DNA from: an uncultured Lachnospiraceae bacterium
GTDB taxonomy: Bacteria; Bacillota; Clostridia; Lachnospirales; Lachnospiraceae
Length of the DNA: 64,000 bases
Reading direction: 5' to 3'
Assembly: GCA_910583605.1 (NCBI GenBank)
Contig: CAJTXN010000006.1
Location: 1-64,000 of the forward strand
Positions 44,671-54,567 of the stretch are shown here, one piece after another (position 1 is the first letter of the stretch; the number at the start of each line of letters is the position of its first letter). The translations under genes were made by a program, and so were the position numbers. Under the pieces are notes generated by a model. It saw nothing but the letters and a program-made list of their open reading frames with translations, was not told the DNA's origin and made no database searches.

Positions 44671-47364
44671 ATGAAGGGATATGGAATTCATCCTTTTATC
44701 ACTTTTTTTCTTAAGAGAATAAGTGTAAAGACATTAGTTGGAATGTTTTTATTTGTTCTGATTATTTTTATAGGAACATGCAAAAACAGTAATATATTTC
44801 TGGAAGAAGCGTATGGAATGGAGGAGACAGATTATTATAGAGAAAGACTGGAATTTGACTCTGATGGTAATCTGATGATGACGACCCATGATAGAAAAGC
44901 CACATCCAATGTTACATATAGGACCGTGGGCTGGGTGATTAAGCGCTATGATATGCCCGTTAATGCCTCGGGGCAACAGTGTGCGTTTATTAAATTATAT
45001 GAATATGGTGATATCACATATAGAGATGACCCGTTTCAGTCAGGGTACATATATTGTTATTATTATGGTGACAAAGAGGAGATATTCAATGCTGTCGGGA
45101 GAGTATCATCTGAGTGGCAGCATCAGTTATATGCCTATGGAGACATAGTTTATATCGATTCTATTCTGACCATCTGCGAGTATGGAAATGTTCTTGGAGG
45201 ATTAACGGATTCAAATGGAAACAGCTGGGGAGAGGTCTATTATACGTTTGAAGGAATAGCCGGTGCAAGAGACTGGGCATCCAAAGACAGTCTGCGTACC
45301 CATTTTAATAAGTCAGTACAATATCCGTCTCAGAATAAAAGAAAACAATTCAGTTATTCGGAAAAAATAGTATCAACCATAAATAAAAGCTTTCATCCGG
45401 CAGGAAATATAAGGATTGGTGCAGGAGAGAAAGGTCGGGAATATTATGATGTGGAGCAGGGAATTCCGACAGGGAAGTCTCTTTATGCGGAGGGCGAGGT
45501 TAATACCTATTGTTATGATATGATGTTTCATAAGGTGGAAGTGACAATGAAGATTCCAATATGTGTAAAGACAAATTATCATATCTATTGGAAAAATTAC
45601 GATGGAGAGTATATAAATGAAACAAAAAGTGTTTCCCGATGGTATTATACAGAGAAAAAGGTTTCTTACTGGATTATGGAGTCTGTTAACTTCTGGTATT
45701 TATCAGGTTTAGAAGTTCGGAATTATGCTTTTGAAAATGGGAAGATATATATTGAAAAACGGGGATTAAAACCAGAAATTCAGAAAAAGCAGTCTTTCAG
45801 CTATTATGAACATGTGATGCTGCCGGTTTACAATGAAGTTGTTCAGACAGAAGATATAGTTATTCGGGATTATTCTGTCAATGGGATAAAACCGGTGATA
45901 CCAGATGTGAATCAACAGAATATTGCTGATTTGGCAGTTGGAGAAGTTCATGTACGAAACGATTATTTAAATATAAACGGCAGTGTATTACTGGAGGACA
46001 AATGGAAAGAACAGGCAGGCCCGGAACCGTTACAGACTGTATGGAATCACTCTGCCCATATATATGAAAAGGGGTATATAATTCCAACTACAAAAAAGAA
46101 TTGTTCCGGCAATGCGGTTTATGCCGATGGAATTTATAAGAATATTGCGGATGGCTCTTCCAAAAGTATAAAGCTGACCAGTAATAACAGTGTCAGCATA
46201 CATACACCGGTATGTGCCAAACTGACAGCAGATAACGGAAAAAAATTTAATCAGTTAATCAATCCCAATTCGGATATACCGGCATTGGTAATAAATAAAG
46301 AGGCCATTATAAATATTAGCGCTTATGGAACACATAATGATATTAAAGGATATGGAATCAGGGATTATTCCCGGTATGTTGCAAAAACGCAATTAAAGCT
46401 CCCGTTTGAAATTATTTATGAAGGAAAAAAAATAGGTCCAAATACCTGGTTTGATGTGAAACTTGGGACTATCCGGTTTATAATTCCCGTAGGTGTGAAT
46501 GAAGGTAAATATGAAATAAAGGTTCGTAATTATGGTTTAAATTATGAAACCGTTTCCAATATGGATAATCATGTCCAATCCAAAGCAAATAAAACAATAA
46601 GTAATTATGCAGCTTCTGATACCATGACAGTGGAAATTATAGGAAGAATTTATGGATTAACGGTAAGTGATGAGAATTACCGTGTCGGGACCAATGATGA
46701 AAACGGGATATTTGCGGGAAATGACAGATTGCTTCCATACGAAAGTGAGACGTTTGAAAAAAGCCGGATTAACTTTAAACTTCGAACAATTGGCAGTATG
46801 AGCGGAGAAAAAGATTATATCAAGATAATTATGACTTATTATTTTCTGGAACAAAATGGTAGCAGGAAGAAAGTAAAATTATATGCAAAGAAAGAAGACA
46901 ACAGCGGATTTGAGGAGATACAGCCAGTGATTCGACTGAACAAAGATAATCGCTCCTATGCGGGAATTGCAGAACGATATCGGGTAACAGATTCCAATCA
47001 GGCAAACAGAGGACTGCAGGAATGGCGGGGGACGGTAACAATCCCGGAAAAAGTATATGTAATTCCGGATTCTTTCAATGTTTCTGAAGATATAAAGGAA
47101 ATGGAGTTAATGAAACAATCCTGTAAAAGAGGCAATATTATTGCTAATATGGAGATATGTACAGTCGCAAATGGGAGAAGCCGGTTGTCCTATATCAATC
47201 GGGAAAATTATGAAAAAGGGTACTGTAATATGTGGAAAACAGAAGGGTACCGAAAAGAAATGCTGTTGGAAAACAGACAGATAAATATAAAAATGGGAGA
47301 TGTAATACTTTATAAGATAAGAGAGGATTATACAGGATTATATCGTATAGTGGGAACTCATTAA
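44671..47364 (+). CDS. Large secreted protein of unknown function
   Basis: The ATG at 44671 with GAAAGGGGG upstream is chosen over 44653. The 897-residue protein has an N-terminal membrane helix (about residues 17-37) that may be a signal peptide, then an all-beta-looking outer part rich in Tyr, Asn and Gly: DGNLMMTTHDRKATSN, repeated aromatic strands and a C-terminal segment GYCNMWKTEGYRKEM. Length and style remind me of DUF5704-type surface proteins of Clostridia, but I am not sure. No sorting signal and no enzyme motif is seen. It has its own promoter. Confidence 0.6.
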   Translation: MKGYGIHPFITFFLKRISVKTLVGMFLFVLIIFIGTCKNSNIFLEEAYGMEETDYYRERLEFDSDGNLMMTTHDRKATSNVTYRTVGWVIKRYDMPVNASGQQCAFIKLYEYGDITYRDDPFQSGYIYCYYYGDKEEIFNAVGRVSSEWQHQLYAYGDIVYIDSILTICEYGNVLGGLTDSNGNSWGEVYYTFEGIAGARDWASKDSLRTHFNKSVQYPSQNKRKQFSYSEKIVSTINKSFHPAGNIRIGAGEKGREYYDVEQGIPTGKSLYAEGEVNTYCYDMMFHKVEVTMKIPICVKTNYHIYWKNYDGEYINETKSVSRWYYTEKKVSYWIMESVNFWYLSGLEVRNYAFENGKIYIEKRGLKPEIQKKQSFSYYEHVMLPVYNEVVQTEDIVIRDYSVNGIKPVIPDVNQQNIADLAVGEVHVRNDYLNINGSVLLEDKWKEQAGPEPLQTVWNHSAHIYEKGYIIPTTKKNCSGNAVYADGIYKNIADGSSKSIKLTSNNSVSIHTPVCAKLTADNGKKFNQLINPNSDIPALVINKEAIINISAYGTHNDIKGYGIRDYSRYVAKTQLKLPFEIIYEGKKIGPNTWFDVKLGTIRFIIPVGVNEGKYEIKVRNYGLNYETVSNMDNHVQSKANKTISNYAASDTMTVEIIGRIYGLTVSDENYRVGTNDENGIFAGNDRLLPYESETFEKSRINFKLRTIGSMSGEKDYIKIIMTYYFLEQNGSRKKVKLYAKKEDNSGFEEIQPVIRLNKDNRSYAGIAERYRVTDSNQANRGLQEWRGTVTIPEKVYVIPDSFNVSEDIKEMELMKQSCKRGNIIANMEICTVANGRSRLSYINRENYEKGYCNMWKTEGYRKEMLLENRQINIKMGDVILYKIREDYTGLYRIVGTH

Positions 47365-47529
47365 GGATTTTTTCAATCAGAAAAGTTATAAATCCAAAAA
47401 CATGCATGGGAATACTTGAAAAAAAATGAATTTAAAGGTAATATAATGTGAAATGGCATTTTTTGTTTATGAAATGTCAAAGGAATAGTATAGAGTGAAC
47501 GATCAGATTGAAATAAAGGAGATTCGGTT

Positions 47530-49485
47530 ATGTGTAAAACTTGCAAGGGCAAACCTTATTATTTAACAACAGCGATTGCATATACTTCAGGAAAGCCTCA
47601 TATAGGGAATACTTATGAAGTGGTACTGGCTGACAGCATCGTAAGGTATAAGAGAAAACAGGGATATGATGTACGTTTTCAGACAGGAACGGACGAGCAT
47701 GGACAGAAGATTGAATTAAAAGCAGAAGAGGCAGGTATCACTCCAAAGGAATTTGTAGATGATGTGGCGGGAAAGATAAAGAATATCTGGGATTTGATGA
47801 ATACCTCCTATGATAAATTTATCAGAACCACCGATGCAGACCATGAACTTCAGATTCAGAAAATATTTAAAAAATTATATGATCAGGGTGATATATATAA
47901 AGGATATTATGAGGGAATGTACTGTACTCCGTGTGAATCATTTTTTACATCGTCACAGCTTGTGGATGGAAAATGTCCGGATTGCGGGCGTGAATGCCAG
48001 CCGGCAAAAGAGGAAGCGTATTTTTTGAAACTTTCCAAATATGCAGACCGTCTGATTGAACATATCAATACCCATCCGGAATTTATTCAGCCGGAATCCA
48101 GAAAAAATGAGATGATGAATAATTTTCTGTTGCCGGGTCTGCAGGATTTATGTGTTTCAAGAACTTCCTTTAAATGGGGGATTCCGGTATCCTTTGATGA
48201 AAAGCATGTGGTATATGTATGGGTAGATGCTTTATCTAATTATATTACCGGACTTGGATATGATGTGGATGGTAACAGTGGAGAATTGTTTGAGAAGTAC
48301 TGGCCGGCTGATTTACATTTGATTGGTAAAGATATTTTAAGATTTCATACGATTTATTGGCCGATTATGCTTATGGCATTGGGCCTTCCGCTGCCGAAGC
48401 AGGTATTTGGACACCCGTGGCTGATACAGAATGACGGAAAAATGAGTAAATCTAAGGGAAATGTTATTTATGCAGATGATCTGGTGGATTTATTTGGTGT
48501 AGATGCAGTCAGATATTTTGTGTTGCATGAAATGCCTTTTGAGAATGACGGTATTGTTTCATGGGAACTGGTAACGGAACGCGTGAATTCCGATCTGGCA
48601 AATACCCTGGGAAATCTTGTGAATCGAACCATTTCCATGTCTAATAAGTATTTTAGTGGTATTGTTTCGGATAAGGGTGTTGCAGGCGAAGGCGGATTCG
48701 ATGAAGATTTGAAGAAAACAGTATTAGAGACTCCGAAAAAAGTGGAAGAGAAAATGGATAAGCTTCGGGTTGCGGATGCTATTACCGAAATATTTATATT
48801 ATTCAAAAGATGCAATAAATATATAGATGAAACAATGCCTTGGGTATTGGCGAAGGATGAAAGCCAGTCCGACCGGCTGGCCACGGTACTTTATAATCTG
48901 GTAGAAAGCATCAGCATTGGCGCAAGTTTACTGGAACCGTTTATGCCGGAGACATCAAAGAAAATATTATCCCAGTTAAATGCTTCATACAGAGAATTTG
49001 ATGATATGGATACCTTTGGAAAATATGATTCAGGAACAAAAGTTACTGATGCACCGGAAATTTTATTTGCCAGACAGGATGTAAATGAAATTCTGGAAAA
49101 AGTTGAACAAATGAAAGAAAAAGCAGAAGGGCCGAAATATCCGGAAGTGGAGCCGAAAGAAGAAATTACACTGGATGATTTTGATAAGGTGCAGTTGAGA
49201 GTCGGTGAGATACTGCAGTGTGAAAGAGTGAAGAAAGCGAAGAAGCTTTTGGTATCACAGATTCGGATTGGTACTGAGGTAAGGCAGATTGTATCCGGAA
49301 TTGCTTTACACTACACACCGGAAGAAATGGTTGGTAAAAAAGTTGCAGTCATTACAAATCTGAAACCTGTAAAGTTATGCGGCCTTCTGTCAGAAGGAAT
49401 GATTCTTGCAGCAGGAGATGATGAGGGAAATCTGTCGGTATTAACTGTGGATAAGGATATAATTGCAGGCTCGGAAATCTGTTAA
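47530..49485 (+). CDS. metG: Methionyl-tRNA synthetase
   Basis: A 651-residue class I synthetase. HIGH signature as KPHIGNTYE, the zinc Cys cluster CTPCESFF and CPDCGREC, KMSKSKGN as the second signature, anticodon-binding helical domain and a C-terminal EMAPII-like tRNA-binding domain from about residue 545 (DFDKVQLRVGEILQCERV). It charges tRNA(Met). The start follows AAAGGAG. No T-box leader is visible in the 165 bases upstream. It forms the usual metG-tatD-ksgA neighbourhood. Confidence 0.96.
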   Translation: MCKTCKGKPYYLTTAIAYTSGKPHIGNTYEVVLADSIVRYKRKQGYDVRFQTGTDEHGQKIELKAEEAGITPKEFVDDVAGKIKNIWDLMNTSYDKFIRTTDADHELQIQKIFKKLYDQGDIYKGYYEGMYCTPCESFFTSSQLVDGKCPDCGRECQPAKEEAYFLKLSKYADRLIEHINTHPEFIQPESRKNEMMNNFLLPGLQDLCVSRTSFKWGIPVSFDEKHVVYVWVDALSNYITGLGYDVDGNSGELFEKYWPADLHLIGKDILRFHTIYWPIMLMALGLPLPKQVFGHPWLIQNDGKMSKSKGNVIYADDLVDLFGVDAVRYFVLHEMPFENDGIVSWELVTERVNSDLANTLGNLVNRTISMSNKYFSGIVSDKGVAGEGGFDEDLKKTVLETPKKVEEKMDKLRVADAITEIFILFKRCNKYIDETMPWVLAKDESQSDRLATVLYNLVESISIGASLLEPFMPETSKKILSQLNASYREFDDMDTFGKYDSGTKVTDAPEILFARQDVNEILEKVEQMKEKAEGPKYPEVEPKEEITLDDFDKVQLRVGEILQCERVKKAKKLLVSQIRIGTEVRQIVSGIALHYTPEEMVGKKVAVITNLKPVKLCGLLSEGMILAAGDDEGNLSVLTVDKDIIAGSEIC

Positions 49486-49519
49486 CACTGAAATCAGGAT
49501 GCATATTTTTGAAAATAAT

Positions 49520-49565
49520 AATAAGTTTGTAATAAGGCAGATACAAGTCTTATTACAAACTTATT
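49520..49565 (+). terminator. Perfect 17-bp hairpin after metG
   Basis: AATAAGTTTGTAATAAG (49520-49536) is exactly complementary to CTTATTACAAACTTATT (49549-49565). The tail TTATTTGCCC has a short T-run. Probably the metG terminator. Confidence 0.75.
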
Positions 49566-49633
49566 TGCCCTGGAAACAGGCGTTTTATGTCATATGTCCG
49601 CATAGATTTGATTGATGATAGAGGAGAAACATT

Positions 49634-50431
49634 ATGATACAGGATACAAAATTCAGAACAGACATGATATTTGACACCCATGCACATTATGATGATGAAC
49701 AGTTTGACAATGACAGGGAAATATTATTGCAATCCATGGCCGGGCAGGGAATCGGATATATGGTAAATGTCGGCGCTTCCATGAAATCATCTGCGGCTTC
49801 CGTAAAATTATCCGAAAAATATTCCTTTATCTATGCGTCTGTGGGGGTTCATCCCAATGAAACGGGAGAATTAAAAAAAGACTCTTTACAGGAATTAAAA
49901 ACCATGGCATTAAAAGATAAATCGGTTGCTATTGGTGAAATCGGACTGGATTATCATTATATGGAACCGGATGAAAAAACACAGAAATACTGGTTTGAGG
50001 CTCAGCTTGATCTGGCTGTGGAATTGCAGATGCCGGTTATTATTCACAGCCGGGATTCGGCAAAAGATACTATGGATATTATGAAGAAATATACAGACCG
50101 ACTGTCGGGAGGTGTCATTCATTGTTATTCCTATAGCCGGGAACTGGCGTTGGAATATGCGGCAATGGGTTATTATATCGGGGTCGGCGGTGTACTTACA
50201 TTTAATAACGGAAAAAAACTTGCGGAAGCGGTTACGGCGCTTCCGTTAAATCAGATAGTACTGGAAACGGATTGTCCGTACTTATCACCGGAACCCTTTC
50301 GCGGAAAAAGGAATGATTCTTCACGGATTCATTATGTTGCTGAGCGAATGGCAGAGTTATTGGGACGGCAGAAAGAAGATATTGTACGGATTACCTGCGA
50401 AAATGCGTTGAAAATGTACCAATTAAGTTAA
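49634..50431 (+). CDS. TatD family metal-dependent hydrolase
   Basis: A 265-residue TIM-barrel hydrolase. Metal ligands are visible in FDTHAHYDDEQF (HxH), AIGEIGLDYHY (Glu), VIIHSRDS (His), GGVIHCYS (His) and VLETDCPYLSPEP (Asp). TatD enzymes are Mg2+-dependent 3'-5' nucleases. The start at 49634 with GAGGAG upstream adds ten residues before the usual IFDTHAH start. The gene follows metG as in most Firmicutes. Confidence 0.93.
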   Translation: MIQDTKFRTDMIFDTHAHYDDEQFDNDREILLQSMAGQGIGYMVNVGASMKSSAASVKLSEKYSFIYASVGVHPNETGELKKDSLQELKTMALKDKSVAIGEIGLDYHYMEPDEKTQKYWFEAQLDLAVELQMPVIIHSRDSAKDTMDIMKKYTDRLSGGVIHCYSYSRELALEYAAMGYYIGVGGVLTFNNGKKLAEAVTALPLNQIVLETDCPYLSPEPFRGKRNDSSRIHYVAERMAELLGRQKEDIVRITCENALKMYQLS

Positions 50432-50436
50432 TTTGA

Positions 50437-50496
50437 TGATTGTGAAACTCATAAGTCGCGGAAATATCTGACCTATGACTATGAGTTTCGCAATCA
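50437..50496 (+). terminator. Hairpin between tatD and ksgA
   Basis: TGATTGTGAAACTCATA (50437-50453) pairs with TATGAGTTTCGCAATCA (50480-50496), one wobble. Tail CTTTAATT has only a weak T-run. It stands where many relatives have the rnmV gene. Confidence 0.65.
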
Positions 50497-50530
50497 CTTT
50501 AATTAAGGAGAAGGTAGTTAGGAGAATAAA

Positions 50531-51394
50531 ATGGCATCTTTAGGAATACCGAAAAATACAATAGAAATATTGCAAAAATATAATTTCCATTTTCAGAAAA
50601 AATTTGGACAAAACTTCTTGATTGATACTCATGTATTAGATAAAATCATTGTGGAAGCAGGTATTACCAAAGAGGATATGGTGTTGGAAATAGGGCCGGG
50701 AATCGGAACCATGACCCAGTATCTGTGTGAAAATGCCGGAGAAGTGACTGCTGTTGAAATAGACGAGGCATTAATTCCGATTTTGAAAGAAACCTTAAGT
50801 GGATACTCCAATGTAAGCATACTAAATGAAGACATTCTGAAAGTGGATATTAACCGGCTGGTACAGGAAAAAAATAACGGAAAGCCCATAAAAGTAGTGG
50901 CAAATCTGCCATATTACATCACAACGCCGATCATTATGGGGTTGTTTGAAAGCAAAGTACCTTTAGAAAGCATAACGATCATGGTACAAAAAGAAGTTGC
51001 TGACAGAATGAAAGCGGGACCGGGGACAAAGGATTATGGCGCGCTGTCTCTGGCAGTTCAGTATTATGCCAAACCTGAAATCGTAGCCATTGTCCCTCCA
51101 AACTGTTTTATGCCGAGACCGAATGTCAGCTCGGCGGTGATTAGACTGAGCTGCTATCAGACACCGCCCATTGCCGTGGACAATGAAGAATTGCTGTTTA
51201 AAATTATTCGCGCTTCATTTAACCAGAGGAGAAAGACGATGATGAACAGTTTAAATAATGCATCCGGTATATCTTACACAAAAGAACAGATTGGGGCGGC
51301 ACTGGCAAAAACCGGTCAGAAGGAAAATGTAAGAGGCGAAGCATTAACGCTGGAACAATTTGCAAAATTAGCGGATGAATTAAATCAGTTGTAA
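50531..51394 (+). CDS. rsmA: 16S rRNA dimethyladenosine transferase
   Basis: A 287-residue KsgA/RsmA protein: KKFGQNFLIDTHVLDKI, SAM motif VLEIGPGIGTMTQYL, catalytic NLPYYITTPIIM (NLPY) and the C-terminal helical domain with SFNQRRKTMMNSL. It dimethylates A1518 and A1519 of 16S rRNA. Start at 50531 after AAGGAG-type sequence with AGGAGAATAAA. Normal length. Confidence 0.96.
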   Translation: MASLGIPKNTIEILQKYNFHFQKKFGQNFLIDTHVLDKIIVEAGITKEDMVLEIGPGIGTMTQYLCENAGEVTAVEIDEALIPILKETLSGYSNVSILNEDILKVDINRLVQEKNNGKPIKVVANLPYYITTPIIMGLFESKVPLESITIMVQKEVADRMKAGPGTKDYGALSLAVQYYAKPEIVAIVPPNCFMPRPNVSSAVIRLSCYQTPPIAVDNEELLFKIIRASFNQRRKTMMNSLNNASGISYTKEQIGAALAKTGQKENVRGEALTLEQFAKLADELNQL

Positions 51395-51465
51395 TATATC
51401 CTTTCGGTTACACATAGAATGAATTAAAAAGGCTGTATATGAAGTGATTGAAAGGGGATTATTGA

Positions 51466-52671
51466 ATGGGGGAATATAAGAGGCTTATTTCATATATATA
51501 TTCGTATGAAAAAGGAGTAAAGGGAAAAAATGCAGGATTTGCAAAAATAGAATCCAGAAACGGAGCCTGCAGAATCAGTCTTTCCGTTCGGTTTGCGGAA
51601 GAGTTATTAAATGAAACAGAAGACAATATGATGGAAGTCTACTTTTTCAGCCGGAATCAATCAGGAATAAAAAAATATTATTTAGAGCAGATGAGAATTA
51701 TAAAGGGCAGCAGCGTAATAAAGATTAATAAAAATCTCGAACTGTTTGGAGTGGAAATAGAAGGCTTATCCGGCATTTTTATATGCAGCCCGGCTTTTTT
51801 TAAAAATAAAAAGTCTTTAAATCTTATTTATGCGTCTGAATGGGACGATATACCTATTGAGGTTGAAGACTTTCGAAAAGAAGAGCCTGTTCGTGATTTG
51901 AACTTGAAAAACGGAAATATTGAAAATATACTACATAATCAGAATTCGGAACTGCATGTGGCATATATCGGGGAAGAAGAATATGAAAAGGTAGCAGATG
52001 TATCCGTAAGCCGGATGATAAGGGAATCGACAGAAGAGCCGCCGGTACAGACGGCAGAAACGGAACCCGGAAATATGACTGAAGCACAGGCAGCATCAGC
52101 CAGAGTCTTTCCTGAACAGCAGACAAATGACTTGTCAGGAACACGGTTAAATGAGGAAACGGAGCCTGTGGCAGATATCGTTGCAAATGAATCGGAAATA
52201 CCTGATAATACGGAAAATATGAAGACTCAGGGAGACGGACGGGAACCGGCCGGATGCTGTGATATGGCAACCTCTCAATCTGAACGGGTAGAAAAAGAAA
52301 CTGAAAATAACGGTATGGAAAATAACGAAGAAAAAAATTTCTTCCAGGTTCTTTCAGGATGTTATCCGAAGGTCAGATTGAATGAAATAGACGGTGAATG
52401 TATTAAGATCACACCTCATGATATTTCATATCTGCCGAAGAAATACTGGCAGCTCTGTAATAACAGTTTTATGCTACATGGTTTTTACAATTACAGATAT
52501 CTGATTCTCTGTGAAAAGGTAACCAATGGCACAAAAAGATATCTCATCGGAGTGCCGGGATTATACCACCAGAGAGAACAGACGATAGCCAGAATGTTTG
52601 GATTTACTGAATTTGAAGGAAATAAAAGAAATGGAACGATGAATTTCGGATATTGGTGCATGTATTTGTAA
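51466..52671 (+). CDS. Hypothetical protein with conserved ends and a variable linker
   Basis: A 401-residue protein common in layout to Lachnospiraceae proteins I associate with DUF6128. The N-terminal domain (about 1-130) starts YKRLISYIYSYEKGVKGKNA; a low-complexity Glu/Thr/Ala-rich linker spans about 150-290; the C-terminal domain (about 295-401) includes YLPKKYWQLCNNSFMLHGFY and FGYWCMYL at the end. No signal peptide or membrane helix. Cytoplasmic adaptor or signalling role possible; function unknown. Confidence 0.6.
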   Translation: MGEYKRLISYIYSYEKGVKGKNAGFAKIESRNGACRISLSVRFAEELLNETEDNMMEVYFFSRNQSGIKKYYLEQMRIIKGSSVIKINKNLELFGVEIEGLSGIFICSPAFFKNKKSLNLIYASEWDDIPIEVEDFRKEEPVRDLNLKNGNIENILHNQNSELHVAYIGEEEYEKVADVSVSRMIRESTEEPPVQTAETEPGNMTEAQAASARVFPEQQTNDLSGTRLNEETEPVADIVANESEIPDNTENMKTQGDGREPAGCCDMATSQSERVEKETENNGMENNEEKNFFQVLSGCYPKVRLNEIDGECIKITPHDISYLPKKYWQLCNNSFMLHGFYNYRYLILCEKVTNGTKRYLIGVPGLYHQREQTIARMFGFTEFEGNKRNGTMNFGYWCMYL

Positions 52672-52722
52672 CAAACGGAACAGAAAATTTAAGAATCGGG
52701 ACAAAGGAGGTTATTCATAACC

Positions 52723-53808
52723 ATGAAATTCATAAGAAATGAAGAATTAAAAAAAGGTATGCGGTTAGGACGTCCGGTTTATAATAAGTCCGGGGTATTG
52801 CTGTATGATATCAATACAAAACTGACAAGACAGGGTGTAAACAGTATTAAAAATTTCGGACTTCTTGGTGTTTATATTTTAGAACCCACAGAACCGGCAC
52901 AGGAGATGTCGGAGGAAGACAGGGAGTTTGAGCGTTTTCAGGCTATGTCCGTACTTGCGTTGAAAGAACAGCTGGATATGATAATTGATCATAAGGGAGC
53001 CAGGAAAATAGAGCAGTTATCATCTAAAATCATCAGCAGTTACGGAAAATTAAATCATAAGATTAATTTTTTAAAATCTCTGAGAAGTCCGGAAGATTAT
53101 GTCTATAAACATTCTCTGAATGTGGCAATACTGTCGGCGATCATTTCCGCTCAGTTAAATATGTCATATATGGAACAGATTAATATTGTGACTGCCGCAT
53201 TACTGCATGAAATCGGAAAAGCGATGATACCGGTGGAGATATTGAAAAAAGGTGCAAAACTTTCAGAAGAAGATGCGTATGTGGTAAGTAAGTGTGAAAT
53301 TGATGGAAATGAGCTGATTCAGCAGGACTTTGATATTCCGTCCCTGACAAGAATTATGATTGCACAGAATATAAGGGAAATTTCCGGTAAGAATAAACCG
53401 GAAGCAAAGATATTGGATGGAACAAGAGTATTGCGGGTAGCGGACGTATTTGATACCATGACTTCCATGGGACTGGCAGGAGAACCTTATTCGGATGTGG
53501 CAACTGTCCGGTATCTGATTAATCACAAAGATAAATTCGAAGCCAGAATGGTAGGCGGATTGCTGAGAGGTATTAATATTCTGAATCCGGGAGTGTGCGT
53601 GGAACTTACCAGCGGAGAACGGGGGCTGGTCATCCGGGAAAATCAGAAAGATATCTTAAGACCTATGGTACTGGGATTTCATAATAACAGAATATATAAT
53701 TTGGAAGACAGCAATGTCTATAATACCGTTCAGATATATGATGTATTAAAGAGTATGGATACCAGAGTGCCAATTGGAAAAGATGCAATTGAAAACTTTG
53801 GATTATAA
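52723..53808 (+). CDS. Degenerate HD-GYP-type protein
   Basis: A 361-residue protein with an N-terminal DUF3391-like part (MKFIRNEELKKGMRLGRPVY) and an HD domain with YKHSLNVAILSAI and ALLHEIGKAMIPVEIL. In active HD-GYP phosphodiesterases the second motif is HDIGK; here the key Asp is Glu (H162-E163), and the HHExxxGxGYP segment is not found: the matching region reads SKCEIDGNELIQQDFD. It retains RVLRVADVFDTMTS, the later HD-GYP motif. It probably binds but no longer cleaves cyclic di-GMP, or has another role. Confidence 0.75.
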   Translation: MKFIRNEELKKGMRLGRPVYNKSGVLLYDINTKLTRQGVNSIKNFGLLGVYILEPTEPAQEMSEEDREFERFQAMSVLALKEQLDMIIDHKGARKIEQLSSKIISSYGKLNHKINFLKSLRSPEDYVYKHSLNVAILSAIISAQLNMSYMEQINIVTAALLHEIGKAMIPVEILKKGAKLSEEDAYVVSKCEIDGNELIQQDFDIPSLTRIMIAQNIREISGKNKPEAKILDGTRVLRVADVFDTMTSMGLAGEPYSDVATVRYLINHKDKFEARMVGGLLRGINILNPGVCVELTSGERGLVIRENQKDILRPMVLGFHNNRIYNLEDSNVYNTVQIYDVLKSMDTRVPIGKDAIENFGL

Positions 53809-53821
53809 CCGGATTCACTCA

Positions 53822-54373
53822 TCATTGAATATAATTAAGCAAAGCAAATTTGTAATGGTCCCGGTAGATTCCGTTAATATTGATTGCACCGCGGCACAGA
53901 CCCTCTAAATCAAATCCAATGCGTTCCAGAACATGACAGGAGGGCAGGTTGTCCGGAAGTACAAAGGCTTCAATTCTGTGAAAATGGGCATCCTTAAAAA
54001 GAGCATGGCAGGCAGTAGCTACGGCTTCGGAAGCATATCCCATATGCTGGTGTGCAAAGGCGAATTTATATCCGAGGGTAGCGGTAGAATACGGAAATGG
54101 CAGCAGGTTGCTGAAAGATATTGTTCCGATAATCTGATTTGGAGAATCTTTGCGGAAGACATAAAATCGAATATATTTTGTTTTTAAAAATGCATTGTAT
54201 TCTGCTTTCAGATTTTCGGTCTGATAAGATAAAGTATAATAAGAAGGCTTTTTTTGAGCTTCAAACGGCTCAAAGAAAGCCTTATTTGTTTGTAGAAAAT
54301 ACAGGACGTCAGCCGCATGGTTTTCATTTAATACTTTTAGCTGTAAACGTGTTGTTTCGTATAGAAAATTCAC
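53822..54373 (-). CDS. GNAT family N-acetyltransferase (RimJ/RimL-like)
   Basis: A 183-residue GNAT protein. Typical stretches: TTRLQLKVLNENHAAD, IIGTISFSNLL, LGYKFAFAHQHMGYASEA (acetyl-CoA loop Q/H-x-x-G-Y-A), then HRIEAFVLPDNLPSCHVLERIGF and the ending GIYRDHYKFAL. It would acetylate a protein N-terminus or small molecule; substrate unknown. Convergent with the HD-domain gene, 13 bases apart, and divergent from the response regulator gene. Confidence 0.9.
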   Translation of the reverse strand: MNFLYETTRLQLKVLNENHAADVLYFLQTNKAFFEPFEAQKKPSYYTLSYQTENLKAEYNAFLKTKYIRFYVFRKDSPNQIIGTISFSNLLPFPYSTATLGYKFAFAHQHMGYASEAVATACHALFKDAHFHRIEAFVLPDNLPSCHVLERIGFDLEGLCRGAININGIYRDHYKFALLNYIQ

Positions 54374-54460
54374 AGAATACCTCCATTATAATTTATTCCG
54401 GCAATGGTATTATACTCCACTGTGGTTAAATCGGCAATGACTAAAAATTTTTCGCCGTTG

Positions 54461-54489
54461 TTGACAATTTAAAGTGAGTCTGATAGAGT
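54461..54489 (+). promoter_or_regulatory. Probable promoter of the two-component genes
   Basis: TTGACA at 54461-54466, a 17-base spacer and TAGAGT at 54484-54489. The -10 is imperfect. The response regulator start is 79 bases downstream. Confidence 0.55.
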
Positions 54490-54567
54490 TTAGAATCATA
54501 TAGTAATAAATGGAATATTGATAACTGAACAAGAAAAATAATATAGTATTTAAGGGAGAAGTAAGAA

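Noticed and set aside
47365..47529. T-box or SAM-type leader before metG
   Set aside because: No specifier loop, T-box sequence or kink-turn-like elements could be found in the 165 bases; only a plain leader with a weak promoter.
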